This document shows, in pieces, positions 1 to 10,307 of a stretch of 64,000 nucleotides of DNA (its first letter is position 1; each line of letters starts with the position of its first letter). This DNA is from Agrobacterium cucumeris (GTDB taxonomy: Bacteria; Pseudomonadota; Alphaproteobacteria; Rhizobiales; Rhizobiaceae), in assembly GCF_030036535.1 (NCBI RefSeq), contig NZ_CP080389.1:186001-250000 (forward strand). Direction: 5' to 3'. A program made the translations under genes and the position numbers. Below the pieces are notes generated by a model. The model saw only the letters and a program-made list of their open reading frames with translations, did not search any database and had not been told where the DNA came from.

Positions 1-624
1 GAGGTTGCCCGCACCTATCCGTCTCCACGGGTGCCGCTTCGGCCGCTGAGCATGTACACAATGCTGCTGCTGGCCTATTGCGCAGGCTTGCGGCGCGGCG
101 AGCTTGCCCGGCTCGATCTTGGTGACGTTGACCTGCGGGACGGTACGGTAACCGTCCGGCAGACCAAGTTCTTCAAGACTCGGATACTGCCGCTTCCCGA
201 CAGCGTTGTAGTCGAGCTTCGCGCCTACGTCGATGCACGGCGTCGTGCCGGTGGATCACAGGACGCGCGCTCCGGCTTGTTCTGGCACGAGCGAGGCGAC
301 GGTCACTACACGCCGGAAATGATCACGTGGTTGCTCTCTGACGTCATACGTCGCGCTGGGTTGAAGCCATTGCGAGGAAAAGCGGGCCCTCGCGTTCATG
401 ACCTGCGCCACTCGATGGTCGTGAACAGAATCCTGGAATGGTACCGGACGGGCATCAACCCGCAGGATCGCCTGCCGTTCCTCGCGACCTATCTCGGCCA
501 TAGGGATATCAACTCTACATTGGTCTACATCACCGTCACGCAGGAGCTGCTGCATTACGCGAATGAGCGGTTCCGGGCAGTTGGCGCACCGTGCCTCAGC
601 ATGGGGCAGGAGATGCGGCCATGA
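1..624 (+). CDS. Tyrosine recombinase (RitB-like), 5' end missing
   Basis: Site-specific DNA recombinase of the phage-integrase family, presumably catalysing strand exchange for the RIT element. The frame is open to the first base, so the gene is cut by the window edge; a GTG at 31 is only an internal valine or a fallback start. The catalytic domain is complete: the first arginine in GLRRGEL, a basic strand with TKFFKTR, the HDLRHS box (HxxR) and LGHRDINSTLVYI, which contains the last histidine and the nucleophile tyrosine. Its stop overlaps the next gene's start (ATGA at 621-624), which implies translational coupling with the third recombinase. Confidence 0.85.
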   Translation, partial: EVARTYPSPRVPLRPLSMYTMLLLAYCAGLRRGELARLDLGDVDLRDGTVTVRQTKFFKTRILPLPDSVVVELRAYVDARRRAGGSQDARSGLFWHERGDGHYTPEMITWLLSDVIRRAGLKPLRGKAGPRVHDLRHSMVVNRILEWYRTGINPQDRLPFLATYLGHRDINSTLVYITVTQELLHYANERFRAVGAPCLSMGQEMRP

Positions 625-1625
625 GCAAGGTTGACCGGTTCCCGGCCCTGCTGCGCGCGTTCTTCTACGAATGGCTGGTCGAGCAGCGCAACGCATCCAT
701 CCATACAGTCCGATCATACCGCGATACCTGGCGGTTGTTGCTCCGGTTCGTCGCCCAGCGTACTGGGAAGAAGGTGGCTATGATCACGCTGGCCGATCTG
801 GCCGCCAGCGAGGTCGCCGCGTTCCTCAGTCACGCCGAACATGACCGTGGCGGTACGATCGGCACGCGCAACTGCCGGCTTGCGGCGATCCGCAGCTTCT
901 TCCACTTCGTGGCCACAAGGGATCCTGGATCGATCGCGCAATGCGTGGAAATCCTCAACATACCGATCAAGCGCGCTCCGGTGTCGGAACCGAGCTATCT
1001 GGATCCGGCGGAAGTGACGGCGATCCTCGCTCAGCCAGATCGTTCGACCATTGAGGGCATGCGGGATCATGCGCTGCTCTCGTTCCTCTACAACAGCGGC
1101 GCACGAATACAGGAAGCGCTCGACCTTTGCCCAGAAGCAATCCGGTTCGAAAGCCCGAGTTGCGTGCGTTTGACCGGTAAGGGACGGAAGGAACGTATCT
1201 GTCCGCTCTGGCCAGAAACCGTGATGTTGCTGCGGAAACTGCTTGAACGGCAACCACGGGCGCCCGACCAGCGGCTGTTCGTCAACCGCTATGGCGAGCC
1301 GCTCAGCGCCTCCGGGGTCCGGTTCAAGCTCGCCGCCTACGTGAAGGCGGCGGCCGAAACCATGCCAACGCTGCGTGCCAAGCACGTAACGCCACACGCC
1401 TTCCGGCACGCCACCGCCGTGCACCTCATCTCGGCCGGCGTCGACATTACGGTCATCCGAAGCTGGCTCGGTCATGTCAGCCTCGACACGACCAACCACT
1501 ATGCCAGGGCCAATCTGGAAACGAAGCGGAAAGCCCTGGAAAAGGTCGCCGTTCCAGCCACACCCGGCAGCCAGCCATCCTGGAAGCGCGATGCCAGCGT
1601 GCTCGCCTGGCTCGACACACTCTGA
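621..1625 (+). CDS. Tyrosine recombinase (RitC-like), 334 aa
   Basis: Third recombinase of the RIT trio. An N-terminal SAM-like core-binding domain (about residues 10-100) is followed by the catalytic domain with Arg in YNSGARIQEAL, Lys in GKGRKERICPL, the HAFRHATAVHL box and WLGHVSLDTTNHYA with the tyrosine nucleophile. All canonical residues are visible, so the protein looks functional. I chose ATG 621, not an earlier in-frame start at 591, because it makes an ATGA overlap with the previous gene and has caggag just upstream. Length fits the roughly 330 aa usual for this member of RIT elements. Confidence 0.85.
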   Translation: MSKVDRFPALLRAFFYEWLVEQRNASIHTVRSYRDTWRLLLRFVAQRTGKKVAMITLADLAASEVAAFLSHAEHDRGGTIGTRNCRLAAIRSFFHFVATRDPGSIAQCVEILNIPIKRAPVSEPSYLDPAEVTAILAQPDRSTIEGMRDHALLSFLYNSGARIQEALDLCPEAIRFESPSCVRLTGKGRKERICPLWPETVMLLRKLLERQPRAPDQRLFVNRYGEPLSASGVRFKLAAYVKAAAETMPTLRAKHVTPHAFRHATAVHLISAGVDITVIRSWLGHVSLDTTNHYARANLETKRKALEKVAVPATPGSQPSWKRDASVLAWLDTL

Positions 1626-1627
1626 AA

Positions 1628-1692
1628 TAATGCGGAGGAACATCGACAAGAACGGCGAAAATCCGCCGATCAGGCCGCGCTCCTCCGCATTA
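1628..1692. repeat. 12-bp perfect inverted repeat at RIT end
   Basis: taatgcggagga at 1628-1639 is the exact reverse complement of tcctccgcatta at 1681-1692, directly after the last recombinase stop. The spacing is 41 nt. Such paired repeats are expected near RIT termini and probably form the recombinase binding site. It could also act as a hairpin terminator, but no T-run follows. Confidence 0.6.
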
Positions 1693-1709
1693 CGACGACC
1701 TCGTGATTA

Positions 1710-2492
1710 GTGAAGCGCCAGAAGAACGATGCCGCGGATGCCGAAGCGATCGTTATCGCCGCGCAGCGACCTGAGATGCGCTTCATCACGCCGAAGGCAG
1801 AGGAACAGCAAGCGCAAGCGCTTCTGTTCCGCGGAAGAGAGCGACTTGTGCGTCAGCGTACGGAGCTAGTGAACGCGCTGCGCTCAATCCTTTACGAGTT
1901 CGGGCATCCGACTCCGCAGGGCATCGGGCATTTGAAGCAGATTGAGGCGATCGTCGAAGCCGAGAACAGCGATCTGCCAGTACTGGTTCGCGAGGAGTGC
2001 CTTGATCTTCTGCTGCAGGTCGCCGAGAAGACGCAGCGAATTGAGACCAGGACCAAACAGATCGGCGCTCTGGCAGCACAGACTGACACCGCGCGTCGGC
2101 TGCAAACGATGCCGGGCATCGGACCGATGAGCGCGTTGGCCGTCGAGGCTTTCGCACCGCCAATGGAGAGCTTTCGACGCGGGCGAGACTTCGCAGCGTG
2201 GTTGGGCTTGGTGCCGCGGCAGCACTCGTCCGGAGGAAAAGAGCGGCTTGGGCGCATATCGAAGGCCGGACAAGCCGACATCAGGCGGTTGCTGATCATG
2301 GGAGCAATGTCTCGTTTGAACTGGCTCGGGCGAAAGACGATCTCGGAAAGATCGTGGCTGTCCCGGATGTTGGCTAGGAAGCCGAGGATGCTTGTGGCCA
2401 TTGCGCTGGCAAACAAGATGGCGCGAGCGATCTGGGCCATGCTGACGAAGGAGGAGGACTATCACAATCCGGCGCAGGCTGCTGCTGCATGA
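1710..2492 (+). pseudogene. IS110-family transposase lacking its N-terminus
   Basis: The first readable residues, VKRQKNDAADAEAI, correspond to a motif normally about 80-90 residues into IS110 transposases. The start of the DEDD (RuvC-like) domain is therefore absent. The rest is intact: coiled region, then the Tnp_20 (IS116/IS110/IS902) domain with MPGIGPMSALA, AAWLGLVPRQ and SSGGKERLGRISKAG. A GTG at 1710 opens the frame but has no ribosome-binding site. The break falls 18 bp after the RIT inverted repeat, so RIT insertion into the IS is the simplest explanation, with the missing piece expected left of the window. Confidence 0.75.
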
Positions 2493-2820
2493 CGGAGGTG
2501 CAATGCGGGGCAGTTTAGTGTCGATGACGGAGGTGTGAGAACGTCGATGACCCATATGGGCAAAATGATCGAACAGATCTGGATCAGGAAAACCAGTTCG
2601 GGGCTAGGAGCCATTCAGCTCGCTGAATAGATTTGGACCTGATCCGCTGATCACCATATCGGCCAGCGGCTTCCAAAGTGCCGCATTTGAAGGCCTGACA
2701 GAAGACCGCACTCGATCACACCTCAATGGCTCAGAAACTTCTTGCATCACGGGCGGCAACCACAGAAGCCCCTAGATTTGTAGACGCCTTCTTTCCTAAT
2801 TTTGAGGCAGGAAGAGCATC
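2493..2820. other. Non-coding stretch between two transposase remnants
   Basis: No credible gene is seen. A 12-bp direct repeat atgacggaggtg occurs at 2489-2500 and 2524-2535. This may be the 3' end of the IS110 copy, but I cannot define its boundary. The last 100 bp should contain the left end of the IS3-type element whose orfA begins at 2821; a matching right end was not found. Confidence 0.35.
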
Positions 2821-2975
2821 ATGAGCAAAACGAATTTCACCGAAGAATTTAAGCGCGACGCTGTTCGCCAGATCACCGAGCGAGGTTATCCGGTTGCGGA
2901 GGTTTCGCAGCGCCTCGGCGTGAGCCAACATTCCCTGTATGAATGGAAGAAGAAGTTTGCTGCGTCGAACGCCAA
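2821..2975 (+). pseudogene. IS3-family orfA fragment (HTH_Tnp_1)
   Basis: The first 50 or so residues are a textbook IS3 OrfA N-terminus: MSKTNFTEEFKRDAVRQI, then a helix-turn-helix in YPVAEVSQRLGVSQHSLYEWKKKFA. Homology stops abruptly at about codon 51, where the DNA becomes the tail of an ABC ATPase read in another frame. The coiled-coil part of OrfA and all of OrfB are missing, so the element is dead. aggaagagc precedes the ATG as a plausible ribosome-binding site, so a short hybrid peptide could still be made up to a stop near 3069. Confidence 0.7.
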
Positions 2976-3245
2976 GCCCTTTTACTGGACGAGATCACGT
3001 CTGCACTCGATCCAGAACTTGTCGCAGAGGTCCTCGATATTCTTCGTGATCTGGCAGGGCAGGGAATGACAATGATCCTCGCTACCCACGAAATGCAGTT
3101 CGCAAAAGAGGTCTCGAACCTCGTCGTCTTCCTGGAACAGGGCCGACTCCTCGAGGCCGGGCCGCCGGCCCAGATCTTCGGATCCCCTACCCAGGAACGC
3201 ACGCGCGCATTCCTTAAGCAGATCATCGACGCAGGGCGTCTCTAA
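2975..3245 (+). pseudogene. C-terminal fragment of a GlnQ-type amino-acid ABC ATPase
   Basis: The translation contains Walker B and D-loop (LLLDEITSALDPELV), the H-loop (ILATHEMQFAKEV) and the usual C-terminal tail of polar amino-acid importers. Walker A, the Q-loop and the signature motif are missing, so it cannot bind ATP properly. The 5' part was replaced at about 2975 by the IS3 orfA fragment. It is a remnant of a formerly longer transporter locus and is not part of the ABC systems further right. Confidence 0.75.
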
Positions 3246-3268
3246 GACAGGCACCAATCCTGCCTGTC
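3246..3268. terminator. Hairpin after the ABC ATPase remnant
   Basis: gacaggca (3246-3253) and tgcctgtc (3261-3268) form a perfect 8-bp stem with a 7-nt loop directly after the stop codon. No T-run follows, so it is a weak intrinsic-terminator candidate. Confidence 0.4.
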
Positions 3269-3382
3269 GAGACTGGCGATTACCAGTGGCCCGGTGGAGG
3301 CCGTTACGCGGCCCTCGCTTCTGATGCAGGCAGTGCGCGAGGCGGCGGGCGAGTTACTGGAGGGGAGGACGGAGGCTGCCTC

Positions 3383-5596
<2,214 letters not shown>

Positions 5597-6120
5597 ACGG
5601 CAACGAGTGCGGGCAAATATCGCTCCACAAGATCCCCCATCGTGGCCATCGAGGCGGCGAGCCCGACATTGAGAGCGGCGATCGTCTGACCACGCACGTT
5701 TTTCAGCGGCACGGCGATGGAGCGAAGCCCGATTTCGACTTCCTGATTGATCAGCGCATAACCGCGATGGGCGGTCACCCCGATTTCGACGAGCAAGGCG
5801 TCCATGTCTGTGATCGTCTTTTCCGTACGGGCGACGGGCCGGGAGGCTTCGAGAATGTTGCGCTGCCGCTCGGGCGTTTGCACCGAAAGCGGAACGCGTC
5901 TGCTTGCGGCTTGGTGATTTACTGACTCCGGTCCTGTCTGCGCATGGGCCACCATGAAGACATTGCTCTCATATCCTCGATGACCACGGAGGGCATGTAG
6001 AATGGCTGACAACTGCTCTTATCTGGCGCGGCCGTTGACCGACTATCCAATGGTCCGTTCCTCTCCGACCCGACCGACCGAAGCACGTTCCTCCTTGGCC
6101 GCTCACCTGAGGGGCCACTG

Positions 6121-7155
6121 CTACAATTCTTCAACTTTGGATCTGCGGGCAGGGCTGCTGCCGGTCCAGCCCTTGAAAGCCCGTGAGAACACAGTCGATT
6201 CGGCGTAGCCAAGCGCCGCTGAAATCTCTTCCATTGATACATTGCCCTGCGCCAAATATGCAGTCGCCATCTGCTCGCGATAAACCCTCAAAATCGCACG
6301 CAACGACGTCCCCTCGTCCGAAAGGCGTCGTTGGAGAGTGCGCGGGGTGATTCCCATTTCCGAGGCAAGGTCGGCCAATTCGACAGACGAGATTCCCAAT
6401 CGAACGCTTATCAGTGCCTTAACTTGCTCGGTAGCAGACATCTCCTGGTTGCTCGCCGCTATGACAGAGGCCATATGCTGGTTTAGGATGTTAATGAACT
6501 CTCGGTCCTCAACCCTGTACTGTCGATCGGCGTCAGAAGGGTCGATAATTATGCAGTTCCTATTCTGGGTGAATTGAATCGGCGCACCGAAGATGCGCTG
6601 CAGCGCGGCTTCTTGGCCAACAGACCCGTGCTCGAAATGGACCTCTAGGGGCCTCCAGTTGCCGTCAAAGGCGGTTCGGAGTTGACTGCATATGCACGCG
6701 AGAGTGAATTCCGTGTCCTGTCGCAGAAGGTTCCTTGGCCTTATGTCATCGTGGATTTTATAACTGCACATCAAACCTTCCGGGGAGACCTGGACCGAAA
6801 ATGTTGTGGCCGTCTGAAACGCTGTGGCGTAACGTGCATAGTAACTCAGAGCCGATCCGATTGAACTTGCTTGCATTAGCAGCAATCCGATCGGCCAGAG
6901 ATCTCCCGGGCGCAACGCGAACCCGAGTCGAGCGCCCAGCACTGGGTCTTCAAACGTCCTCGCGGCGTCTTCAAAAAACTCAAGGTAATCACGCATGTCG
7001 ACACGTGCATTCGGATCGCCGATGCGCGCATCCGAAAGGCCGTGACGCGTGAGCAATTCTTTCAGGTGGATGCCAGCGCTTGGAAGGTTCTGGATAATCG
7101 CCTGCAAAACGAACACCCGGATGGATGCGGTTCGGTGCGTGGTGTTAGGCGCCAT
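6121..7155 (-). CDS. AraC-family regulator with arabinose-binding-like domain (OruR/ArgR type)
   Basis: Regulator of 344 aa. Residues about 20-200 form the AraC N-terminal ligand domain seen in OruR-type proteins (LLTRHGLSDARI, ARLGFALRPGDLWPIGLL). The C-terminus is an HTH pair: VELADLASEMGITPRTLQRRLSDEG and MEEISAALGYAESTVFSRAFKGWTG. ATG 7155 was chosen because ggagga lies 5 bp upstream, although the frame is open to 7239. It is divergent from a permease and aminotransferase pair at 7278-10190, so it probably controls uptake and transamination of an amino compound. The 120-bp gap holds both promoters. Confidence 0.8.
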   Translation of the reverse strand: MAPNTTHRTASIRVFVLQAIIQNLPSAGIHLKELLTRHGLSDARIGDPNARVDMRDYLEFFEDAARTFEDPVLGARLGFALRPGDLWPIGLLLMQASSIGSALSYYARYATAFQTATTFSVQVSPEGLMCSYKIHDDIRPRNLLRQDTEFTLACICSQLRTAFDGNWRPLEVHFEHGSVGQEAALQRIFGAPIQFTQNRNCIIIDPSDADRQYRVEDREFINILNQHMASVIAASNQEMSATEQVKALISVRLGISSVELADLASEMGITPRTLQRRLSDEGTSLRAILRVYREQMATAYLAQGNVSMEEISAALGYAESTVFSRAFKGWTGSSPARRSKVEEL

Positions 7156-7277
7156 GTGTCCTCCGTTTCGCGAATTGTCGTGAATTGTCATCTTCCTGGC
7201 ATGCTCTGTAATGGACCCGGCGCACAGCGCGCGCATCATACACTAACAAAAATCAAGCAAACTTGCAGGGGAACCAC

Positions 7278-8735
7278 ATGTCAGATAACGAAGTATCTAA
7301 ATTTGGGAAACGAAGCCTCGCAGCCAACTCAGTCGGAGTGGCGCATATTGTTTTCTTTGTCGTGGCCGCTGCGGCGCCCATGGCTGCGGTAGTCGGTGCC
7401 ACACCTCCTGCCTTTGTCTTCGGTAACATTGGCGTTCCCGGCGCGTTCATTTTGGTGGGGCTACTATACCTTATCTTCTCCGCTGGCTTCACGGCTATGG
7501 CACGCCATGTGAGCAGCGCGGGCGGATTCTATGCCTACATTTCTAAGGGACTCGGCCGACCATTCGGCGTGGCGGGCGCATTCCTCGCGATGGTGACCTA
7601 CTTTGCCATCCAGATCGGGGTCTACGCCCAAGTCGGTGTCTTCGCTCGTGCAGCCCTGGAGCCATTGGGGATCGGTCTGCCTTGGTGGTCCTGGTCGCTT
7701 CTCGTACTGGCGGCGGTCCTCTGGTGCGGCCAGCGGCATATCGTTTTCTCCGGGCGGCTCCTCGGCATCTGCATGATAGCGGAGCTGCTGATCTTGTCGC
7801 TGTTCGCACTTGGCGTGGTCCTGTCCGGTGGTGGCAGCGAAGGCTTGACCGCCTCGGGCCTACAACCGTCCGACGTCTTTGCGCCGGGACTTGGTGTGAC
7901 GCTGATATTTGTCGTTAGCGCTTTCATTGGTTTCGAGGCGACTGCCATATTCGGGGAAGAGGCCGCTCATCCGGACCAGGCAATTCCACGAGCAACCGTC
8001 GCGGCCGTCATTATCATCACCGTGTTCTACGCATTCGTCAGTTGGGCAGTCATTCAGTATTATGGGTTCTCCGCCGTTGCCGCCAAGGCGGGCGAATCGA
8101 TGGAGAACTTTTATATCGGCGCGATCGCCGGAGTGCTCGGCGGCTGGTCCACCGTGGCCGTGAACATCCTGCTGCTGACAAGCCTTTTTGCTTGCTTGCT
8201 CTCGTTCCACAATACGCTCAACCGGTATTTCTATGCGCTCGGTCGGGATGGCCTCTTGTGGACCGGGCTCTCGTCCGTCCACCACGCGAATGGCTCGCCG
8301 AATGTAGCCGGCCGCGTTCAGTCTATTCTTGTCGCCGCTGTCCTCATAGGCTTTTCCCTCATCGGCGCTGATCCCTACGCGGTCGTCTATGCCTGGACTT
8401 TGGCCTTCGCAGGTATCGGCATTCTGGCTGTCCAAGTCCTGGTATCGATCTCCATTGTCTCCTTCTTCCGGACGGAACGACGCGGCTTCTCGACTATGCG
8501 CGTGGTGATCGCTCCGGCTGTCTCAGGCATGGCCCTTGCTGCCGCCTTCTTTCAGGTCTCGAGAAACCTGCCGCTGCTCACCGGCAGCGAGAGCCCGATC
8601 GTGACCTCCTTTCCAATATGCGTAATCCTCATCGCGGTGGCTGGCATTCTTATCGCCCTGCACATCCGACGCACCAACCCCGCCCTATACGACCGGCTCG
8701 ACCGCACCTTCGCCGAGGCGACGGCCGAGACCTGA
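7278..8735 (+). CDS. APC-superfamily amino-acid permease, 485 aa
   Basis: Inner-membrane secondary transporter with about 12 hydrophobic segments. It opens with SLAANSVGVAHIVFFVVAAAAPMA, typical of APC transporters in which the first helix is broken by a small-residue motif, and later has FIGFEATAIFGEEAAHPDQAIPRA, the conserved cytoplasmic loop. The start ATG 7278 is preceded by aggggaa. It is probably cotranscribed with the aminotransferase 108 bp downstream and controlled by the divergent AraC regulator. The substrate is presumably an amino acid or amine; the sequence alone does not say which. Confidence 0.85.
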   Translation: MSDNEVSKFGKRSLAANSVGVAHIVFFVVAAAAPMAAVVGATPPAFVFGNIGVPGAFILVGLLYLIFSAGFTAMARHVSSAGGFYAYISKGLGRPFGVAGAFLAMVTYFAIQIGVYAQVGVFARAALEPLGIGLPWWSWSLLVLAAVLWCGQRHIVFSGRLLGICMIAELLILSLFALGVVLSGGGSEGLTASGLQPSDVFAPGLGVTLIFVVSAFIGFEATAIFGEEAAHPDQAIPRATVAAVIIITVFYAFVSWAVIQYYGFSAVAAKAGESMENFYIGAIAGVLGGWSTVAVNILLLTSLFACLLSFHNTLNRYFYALGRDGLLWTGLSSVHHANGSPNVAGRVQSILVAAVLIGFSLIGADPYAVVYAWTLAFAGIGILAVQVLVSISIVSFFRTERRGFSTMRVVIAPAVSGMALAAAFFQVSRNLPLLTGSESPIVTSFPICVILIAVAGILIALHIRRTNPALYDRLDRTFAEATAET

Positions 8736-8843
8736 GCCGTTGCTTCGGCCGGTAACCACCCAGCCGAGCATCGGAGCCCACGTAAGACAATGACCCATTC
8801 CGGGATGGACTGAGTTCGTGCCCTGAAATGAACGGAGCAAAAA

Positions 8844-10190
8844 ATGAAACTCGACTATGAGACGTCTCTCCAGAACTTTTCGGAGACATTCCATCTTTCC
8901 AAAATCGAGACACGGAAGGGCAGAGACTTCGTTCCCGGCGGCTTCAGCAGACGAACCTTCAATTATGGTCCTCATGCGGTTTTCGCCGAGCGCGGCGAGG
9001 GGCAGTACATCCATACGATCGACGGACAGAAGCTTCTCGACCTCAACAACAATTTCTCCACTAATGTCCTAGGCCACAATCACCCCGCGGTCATTAGGGC
9101 TATCGAGGAGCTTCTTTCTTCCGGGTTCTCGTTTGGCAACCCAACTGGCCACGAGCTCGAGCTTGCGGAATTGCTTTGCGATCGCATTGAGTCGGTCGAG
9201 CAAGTAAAGTTCTTTTGTTCCGCCAGCGAGGCCTGCCTCGGCGCGATCCGCATTGCGAGGGGGTATACAGGCAGGAAGAAGATCGCCAAGTTCGAAGGCG
9301 GCTATCATGGCTTTACCGATGACCTCGCCATCTCCACGCATCCAAGCCCGACCAACTTTCCCGGTCCCGACTTCAGTCCGAGGTCGGTCCCGGACTCCGA
9401 CGGCATTCCTGGGTACAAGATCGATAATGTCATCACTTTGGTTCAAAATGACTATAGGGCGTGCGAGAGCATTCTGAAACGGCACGCCGGCGACATCGCG
9501 TGCATCATCATGGAACTTCAGTCTTGCGCCGGCGGTATCGTCTCCCTCGACAAGGAGTTTGTGCGCAAGTTTGGCGATCTCGCGAAGGAACTCGGCATCC
9601 TGCTGATATTCGACGAAACGATCACGCTGCGTGCCGCCTACGGCGGTCTGCAGAGCCTCTACGAGACCAAGCCGGATCTGACAGTCATGGGCAAAATGAT
9701 TGGTGGCGGCCTTCCGATCGGCGCTGTCGGGGGTTCGCGCCAGATATTCCGTGTCGTCGAAGAAAACCAGGTCATGATGTCAGGTACTCACCATGGCCAT
9801 CCGATGGCCTGTGCGGCCGGTCTTGCAACCATGAAGGTCATGGACCGTGACGCCTACCAGAAGCTCAACGCGATGGCGAACTCGGTCCGTGATGAGCTGA
9901 ATTCGTGGTCGAAGGAGAAACGCTATCCCTTTGTCGTGTTCGGTGGCTTTTCGGTCCTCGGCTACGCCTTCACCAAGGAGCCCGGTCAGACGATTAAGAC
10001 GCACAGGGATTACTGGAACAAGATCGATGACGAAAAGATGACGATCTATGCGTTGGAGATGGCGACGCGCGGCTATTTTCCCGTCCATCGCGGACAACTC
10101 GGCCTTACGCTTCCTATGACGGAGGAAGATATCGCTGGGTATATCGAGACCACAAAAAACATCATCACTGAAATTTACGCGCCGAACTAA
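8844..10190 (+). CDS. Class III PLP-dependent aminotransferase (GSA-aminomutase-like), 448 aa
   Basis: The fold-type I enzyme shows GHNHPAVIRAIEE, the cofactor-binding AIRIARGYTGRKKIAKFEGGYHG stretch, LIFDETITLR with the PLP aspartate, and MGKMIGGGLPIGAVGG with the Schiff-base lysine. It most resembles proteins annotated as glutamate-1-semialdehyde 2,1-aminomutase-like, but its place behind a permease points to a catabolic aminotransferase. SASEACLGAI replaces the more usual SGTEA-type motif, so substrate preference may differ. gaacggagc precedes the ATG. An IS66-type element begins 104 bp after its stop. Confidence 0.8.
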   Translation: MKLDYETSLQNFSETFHLSKIETRKGRDFVPGGFSRRTFNYGPHAVFAERGEGQYIHTIDGQKLLDLNNNFSTNVLGHNHPAVIRAIEELLSSGFSFGNPTGHELELAELLCDRIESVEQVKFFCSASEACLGAIRIARGYTGRKKIAKFEGGYHGFTDDLAISTHPSPTNFPGPDFSPRSVPDSDGIPGYKIDNVITLVQNDYRACESILKRHAGDIACIIMELQSCAGGIVSLDKEFVRKFGDLAKELGILLIFDETITLRAAYGGLQSLYETKPDLTVMGKMIGGGLPIGAVGGSRQIFRVVEENQVMMSGTHHGHPMACAAGLATMKVMDRDAYQKLNAMANSVRDELNSWSKEKRYPFVVFGGFSVLGYAFTKEPGQTIKTHRDYWNKIDDEKMTIYALEMATRGYFPVHRGQLGLTLPMTEEDIAGYIETTKNIITEIYAPN

Positions 10191-10286
10191 GTGCGAGGAC
10201 CCCGTCAGCGCCCCGACAGGTGGAGGATGTCCCAGCCCTGGACAAGCCGGCGCGACCCAGGCGGCCTAAAATGTCCGGTTCGACTC

Positions 10287-10294
10287 TTTACAGG
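10287..10294. repeat. Target-site duplication, left copy
   Basis: tttacagg directly abuts the left terminal repeat of the IS66 element and is identical to 12791-12798. Eight base pairs is the known duplication length of IS66. Confidence 0.9.
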
Positions 10295-10307
10295 GTAAGC
10301 GGTGTTC

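Larger units (their letters stand above)
1..1692 (+). mobile_element. Right part of a recombinase-in-trio (RIT) element
   Basis: Two consecutive tyrosine-recombinase genes overlap by ATGA and are followed by a 12-bp perfect inverted repeat. Three overlapping tyrosine recombinases in tandem define RIT elements, so the first gene (ritA) and the start of the second should lie left of the window. The right boundary is inferred from the inverted repeat at 1628-1692 and from the abrupt start of a truncated IS110 gene at about 1710. The exact terminus cannot be fixed without the left end. Confidence 0.6.

Noticed and set aside
714..1649. 311-codon open frame antisense to the RitC gene
   Set aside because: It mirrors a recombinase with all catalytic motifs, has no start signal or known motif, and is expected from high-GC codon use.
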